8,820 bases of DNA from contig JAKAAL010000131.1 of the NCBI GenBank assembly GCA_021802375.1, forward strand, positions 1 to 8,820, written 5' to 3'. The notes beneath the pieces were generated by a model. That model did not search any database, was not told the origin of the DNA, and was given only the letters and a program-made list of their open reading frames with translations. The position numbers and the translations under genes are program-made. The DNA comes from Bacillota bacterium. GTDB taxonomy: Bacteria; Bacillota_E; Sulfobacillia; Sulfobacillales; Sulfobacillaceae. Below are positions 6,685-8,820 of this stretch, piece by piece (within the stretch, counting starts at the first letter, position 1; the number at the start of each line of letters is the position of its first letter).

Positions 6685-6912
6685 TCAGCGCCTTCCAGTC
6701 CAGCGATCCAATTGCGATTTCGCCGAATGCATTAAAAGCTCGCCCACACTGACTCCGGCTTCACGCGCGTTTCTTGCGACCTCGTCCATAAGGCCGAAGA
6801 CATCTCGGCGAGCACGTTGGTGTTCAGGATCGGCAGAGACCTGAAAAGTAAAGCCTTCACTGTCTTGTTTCACGTGTAGTTCCCATCCGTAAATCTTTGC
6901 CTTGCGGTCCAC
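6685..6912 (-). CDS. Hypothetical 75-aa protein, first gene of the late flagellar operon
   Basis: I do not recognise this family. The product is small, soluble and charged, with no signal peptide or membrane segment. The first half (about residues 7-30, YGWELHVKQDSEGFTFQVSAD) looks like beta strands; the second half is helical and amphipathic, ending basic (SQLDRWTGRR). It occupies the place where flgM or yvyF lies in B. subtilis, yet I see no FlgM-like sigma-binding helix pattern. The start is GTG at 6910-6912, 7 bases after AAGGAGGG (6920-6927, complement), which strongly supports the gene being real. The gap to the Spo0E-like gene downstream is about 67 bp. Confidence 0.65.
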   Translation of the reverse strand: MDRKAKIYGWELHVKQDSEGFTFQVSADPEHQRARRDVFGLMDEVARNAREAGVSVGELLMHSAKSQLDRWTGRR

Positions 6913-6975
6913 CTAAAAACCCTCCTTAGAACTCCTAAAAGAATGATACCCCGAAACAACTCTTCCCATAATCTT

Positions 6976-7005
6976 ATCATATTCCACGGACAAGCTCACG
7001 GTGAA
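6976..7005 (-). promoter_or_regulatory. Candidate sigma-A-type promoter for the late flagellar operon
   Basis: Reading the minus strand, TTCACC (7000-7005) and TATGAT (6976-6981) are separated by 18 bases, each reasonably close to TTGACA and TATAAT. Transcription would start near 6969, giving a leader of about 57 bases. No clear sigma-D (TAAA-N15-GCCGATAT) box was seen. Weak -35, so tentative. Confidence 0.35.
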
Positions 7006-7006
7006 C

Positions 7007-7025
7007 AATGCCGAAGCGAGGCATT
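7007..7025. repeat. Inverted repeat in the divergent control region
   Basis: AATGCC (7007-7012) and GGCATT (7020-7025) form a perfect 6-bp stem with a 7-base loop. It lies just upstream of the candidate late-operon promoter and could be an operator. It has no T-run of terminator type. Apart from this and the two promoters, nothing else is evident in 6913-7136. Confidence 0.3.
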
Positions 7026-7086
7026 TCTGGCTCGCGTTGGGCTATTGGCCAGTCACCGCCGCTAAGTAATTTGTGGTCATCACGAC

Positions 7087-7115
7087 TTGACTTTTGCGCG
7101 CTCTGACCCTAGAAT
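7087..7115 (+). promoter_or_regulatory. Sigma-A promoter of the tRNA cluster
   Basis: TTGACT (7087-7092), a 17-base spacer and TAGAAT (7110-7115) make a near-consensus housekeeping promoter. The expected start near 7122 is about 15 bases before the first tRNA, as usual for stable-RNA operons. A small GGCA-TTG-TGCC dyad (7117-7127) overlaps the start point. Confidence 0.8.
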
Positions 7116-7136
7116 AGGCATTGTGCCAATTGTCGT

Positions 7137-7213
<77 letters not shown>

Positions 7214-7217
7214 ACGA

Positions 7218-7294
7218 GGCGGCGTAGCTCAGTTGGTTAGAGCACACGGTTCATACCCGTGACGTCGGTGGTTCGAGTCCACCCGCCGCTACCA
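7218..7294 (+). tRNA. tRNA-Met (elongator, anticodon CAT)
   Basis: The acceptor GGCGGCG (7218-7224) pairs with CGCCGCT, with G-U at the first pair, followed by encoded ACCA. The anticodon stem-loop CACGG-TTCATAC-CCGTG places CAT at 7252-7254. The overall sequence closely resembles the elongator tRNA-Met of Bacillus. The tRNA-Ile2 (CAT, lysidine-modified) type normally has a different acceptor stem and is less likely. Only 4 bases separate it from the initiator gene. Confidence 0.93.
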
Positions 7295-7303
7295 CCATAG
7301 TAT

Positions 7304-7379
<76 letters not shown>

Positions 7380-7389
7380 TCGCAAACGC

Positions 7390-7418
7390 AAGCCCCGCAA
7401 TGGATGCAGGGCTTATTT
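7390..7418 (+). terminator. Probable terminator of the tRNA operon
   Basis: Arms 7390-7399 (AAGCCCCGCA) and 7405-7414 (TGCAGGGCTT) form a 10-bp stem with one C-A mismatch and a 5-base loop, 10 bases after tRNA-Lys. The T-tract is poor (TTATTT), so termination may be partial. Confidence 0.55.
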
Positions 7419-7450
7419 GATGCGCTCGGAACTCGCTCTCGAAGCCCCTC

Positions 7451-7471
7451 GGTGGCGAAGTGGTGGCGAAG
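7451..7471. repeat. Short tandem repeat between tRNA-Lys and the recombinase remnant
   Basis: GGTGGCGAAG occurs at 7451-7460 and again at 7462-7471, one base apart. It lies just beyond the 3' end of the minus-strand recombinase fragment. It could be part of an attachment-site arm region, but this is speculative. Confidence 0.4.
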
Positions 7472-7474
7472 GGC

Positions 7475-7683
7475 CTATATGTTCGTCATTTGGGGTGGCT
7501 TGTCGGGGGCCAACCACGTGCCCAGTTGATCGGCCGTCGCCCGTTGGCGCTCGACCTCAGCATGGGTGTACACCTGGAGTGTCAAGCTGATCTGCGTATG
7601 CCCGAGCCGGTCGGCGAGCGCGCGAATGTCGAGGCCCATCTCCTGGAGCCACGACGCATGGATATGGCGCAAAAACTCCAAAC
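7475..7683 (-). pseudogene. Tyrosine recombinase (integrase), C-terminal fragment A
   Basis: Only the last part of a phage-type tyrosine recombinase is present. From the LRH of box II (complement of 7664-7672) it reads LRHIHASWLQEMGLDIRALADRLGHTQISLTLQVYTHAEVERQ, with LGH and the nucleophile Tyr in QVYTH, and it ends with a stop at 7475-7477. The N-terminal DNA-binding part, the box I Arg and the His of HxxR are missing (Glu stands there, E-F-L-R). Upstream of LRH the frame runs into a palindrome and then into the antisense of fragment B, so the gene cannot be functional as seen. Its 3' end lies about 95 bp from tRNA-Lys, pointing at it, as for an integrase next to attL. Confidence 0.8.
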
Positions 7684-7704
7684 GTTTGGAGTTTTTGCGC
7701 CATA
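7663..7704. repeat. Perfect 42-bp palindrome without spacer
   Basis: Arms 7663-7683 and 7684-7704 are exact reverse complements meeting at the centre AAACGTTT. The next outward bases (7662 and 7705) do not pair. Each outer end encodes L-R-H of tyrosine recombinase box II, reading outward on its own strand, so both recombinase fragments share the same frame through the palindrome (about 13 identical residues, WRKNSKR to LRH). As RNA or single-stranded DNA it would form a very stable hairpin or cruciform. Confidence 0.97.
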
Positions 7705-7853
7705 CGTTAGCCACCACCTTACTCAACCAAGGGGCCCCCCTTGTGGCCGTCCAATCCATTCTCGGCCATGAGAAACCGGAGACGACCCAACTCTATGCCG
7801 TGTTGAGTGGCGAAGCCCGCCATCACGCCTATCAGTTGTACTTTGTGCATTAA
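7684..7853 (+). pseudogene. Tyrosine recombinase (integrase), C-terminal fragment B
   Basis: On the plus strand, from LRH at 7695-7703, the frame reads LRHTLATTLLNQGAPLVAVQSILGHEKPETTQLYAVL and ends RHHAYQLYFVH at a TAA (7851-7853). Box II LRHT, LGH and the Tyr nucleophile (TTQLYA) are clear, in the style of XerC/XerD-like integrases. It differs from fragment A in sequence, so the two are not inverted copies of one gene. Box I Arg and the HxxR His (Glu here) are missing, as in A. The frame continues upstream only as antisense of A. Confidence 0.8.
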
Positions 7854-7894
7854 CCGACGGTGACTGACGTATGGCGGAGGTTCTGTTATCATAT

Positions 7895-7919
7895 GCTCCA
7901 GAGCCAGCATCTCTGGAGC
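7895..7919. repeat. 9-bp-stem hairpin downstream of fragment B
   Basis: GCTCCAGAG (7895-7903) and CTCTGGAGC (7911-7919) form a perfect stem with a 7-base loop. No T-run follows on either strand, so a classic terminator is not supported. It lies 42 bp beyond the recombinase stop. Apart from this and a 5-bp stem at 7938-7951 (GCCGT/ACGGC), I see no gene in 7854-8033. Confidence 0.5.
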
Positions 7920-8063
7920 CTAAATGGCGGGGGATAGGCCGTCGGAACGGCGTGGGTGAGGTGCTGGTTGTGGGATTAACGGGCAGGATAGCACAATAAG
8001 CGCCCCATGCTCCTCTCCTGTCGAATGTATTAAATGAACAACAGGACTGGGGGTATTCCCGTG

Positions 8064-8820
8064 ATGACAATCGATGTCCATGGCGTATGCTTCCGACTGA
8101 GGGAGTATCAAAATTTCGAGTGGTTGCAGACGCTAGGTAAGGTGTGTTGTGTATTCGATGAACAGGATTCCGGGAATCTGTCATTTGGTACCGAAGAAGG
8201 ACGGAGCAGGCTGTTCGTTAAATACGCGGGTGCCAAGACAATAAATTATTCGGGACATCCGGAGGATGCCGTCGCGCGGTTAAAGCATGCCATCTCGGTG
8301 TATCAAGATTTAAAACATCCCAGTTTGATAAACCTGGTCAATCACTTTGACGTAGGAAACGGGTATGCTGCGGTCTTCGAATGGTTCGATGGGGAATGTC
8401 TTCATCCTCACTGGTCATTCCCACCGCCGCAAAAATATACGCATCCGGATTCTCCATACTTCCGCTTTCGGCAGTTATCCGTCGACCTGCGACTGACGTC
8501 GTTGGACGTAATTTTTCAGTTCCATGTTCGTGTTGAAGCCATGAATTACGTAGCCATTGACTTCTACGACGCGAGTGTCCTGTATGATTTCTCTACAGAC
8601 TCCACGAAGATTTGCGATATCGATTTCTACCAACAAAAGCCGGTCATCAACACCATGGGAAAACTCTGGGGTTCGTCAAGGTTCATGTCACCTGAGGAGT
8701 TTGAAATGGGGGCAGCAATTGACGAACGGACGAACGTGTTTAATATGGGGGCCACGGCTTTCGTACTACTCGGCGGAGAGTCGGACAGGTCATTACTCGA
8801 GTTTCGCACCCCCCATATCA
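8064..8820 (+). CDS. Protein-kinase-like protein, 3'-truncated by window edge
   Basis: An open frame of 252 codons runs off the right edge. It reads as a divergent Ser/Thr-type protein kinase domain: start FEWLQTLGKVCCVFDEQDSGN (18-38), a VAIK-type lysine in LFVKYAG (Lys53), KHPSLINL (84-91), a hinge-like AAVFEWFDGE (102-111). The catalytic loop reads YVAIDFYDAS (162-171) instead of HRDxKxxN: Asp166 is kept, but Lys and Asn positions are Tyr and Ser. Then CDIDFY (184-189) replaces DFG, and WGSSRFMSPEEF (202-213) is the activation/APE segment, followed by TNVFNMGATAF for helix F. I recall similar proteins in Bacillaceae (AIDFYDGS- and SSRFMSPEE-type), probably with the same unusual loop. Activity and substrate are unknown. 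Start uncertain: in-frame ATG 8034, GTG 8061 or ATG 8064; GGGGG at 8049-8053 best serves 8061/8064. Confidence 0.78.
   Translation, partial: MTIDVHGVCFRLREYQNFEWLQTLGKVCCVFDEQDSGNLSFGTEEGRSRLFVKYAGAKTINYSGHPEDAVARLKHAISVYQDLKHPSLINLVNHFDVGNGYAAVFEWFDGECLHPHWSFPPPQKYTHPDSPYFRFRQLSVDLRLTSLDVIFQFHVRVEAMNYVAIDFYDASVLYDFSTDSTKICDIDFYQQKPVINTMGKLWGSSRFMSPEEFEMGAAIDERTNVFNMGATAFVLLGGESDRSLLEFRTPHI

Noticed and set aside
7218..7294. tRNA-Ile2 with CAT anticodon
   Set aside because: Acceptor and anticodon stems match the elongator tRNA-Met of Bacillus more closely.
7566..7694. Upstream part of the frame leading into recombinase fragment B
   Set aside because: It is the antisense of fragment A and the palindrome, not native recombinase N-terminal sequence.
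7663..7704. Telomere-resolvase (protelomerase) target site
   Set aside because: The spacerless palindrome is of similar length, but its outer ends are recombinase codons and no resolvase gene or linear replicon feature is seen.
7723..8184. 153-codon minus-strand open frame across the gap before the kinase-like gene
   Set aside because: The product is low-complexity, rich in Arg/Ser/Pro/Thr, with no domain; it is antisense to fragment B and to the start of the kinase-like gene.

Overview
The window looks like a chromosomal segment from a motile, spore-forming Bacillota. The evidence is the Bacillus-type flagellar gene order, AGGAGG-type ribosome binding sites throughout, frequent GTG starts, a Spo0E-family phosphatase and a tRNA-Met gene of Bacillus type. 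A Sulfobacillus-like organism is my best guess, but it is unproven from sequence alone.

Region 1 (1-2534, + strand) is the end of an early flagellar operon: the C-terminal part of a hook protein (FlgE type), FliL, and the switch proteins FliM and FliN. The genes are tightly packed, with overlaps or gaps of about 20 bp. FliM lacks the usual N-terminal CheY-P-binding segment. A very similar short motif instead begins FliN.

Region 2 (2461-6912, - strand) is a late flagellar operon read toward the first. In transcription order it holds an unknown 75-aa protein, a Spo0E-like phosphatase, a DUF327/YaaR-like protein, a FlgN-like chaperone, the hook-filament junction proteins FlgK and FlgL, and the translational control pair FliW and CsrA. 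The order flgN-flgK-flgL-fliW-csrA matches Bacillus subtilis. The csrA and fliN 3' ends overlap tail to tail by 74 bp. Flagellin, FlgM, SwrD and YviE are not in the window.

Region 3 (6913-7136) is a divergent control region. It contains a convincing sigma-A-type promoter for the tRNA cluster and a weaker candidate for the late flagellar operon.

Region 4 (7137-7414, + strand) holds three tRNA genes with encoded CCA: initiator Met, elongator Met and Lys(CTT). A likely terminator hairpin follows.

Region 5 (7415-8820) is accessory. Two unrelated C-terminal pieces of tyrosine recombinases point away from each other and are joined at a perfect 42-bp palindrome. The one nearest the tRNAs ends about 95 bp from tRNA-Lys, as expected of an element that once integrated there. 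A gap with a strong hairpin follows. The window ends inside a protein-kinase-like gene with altered catalytic motifs, truncated by the window edge.
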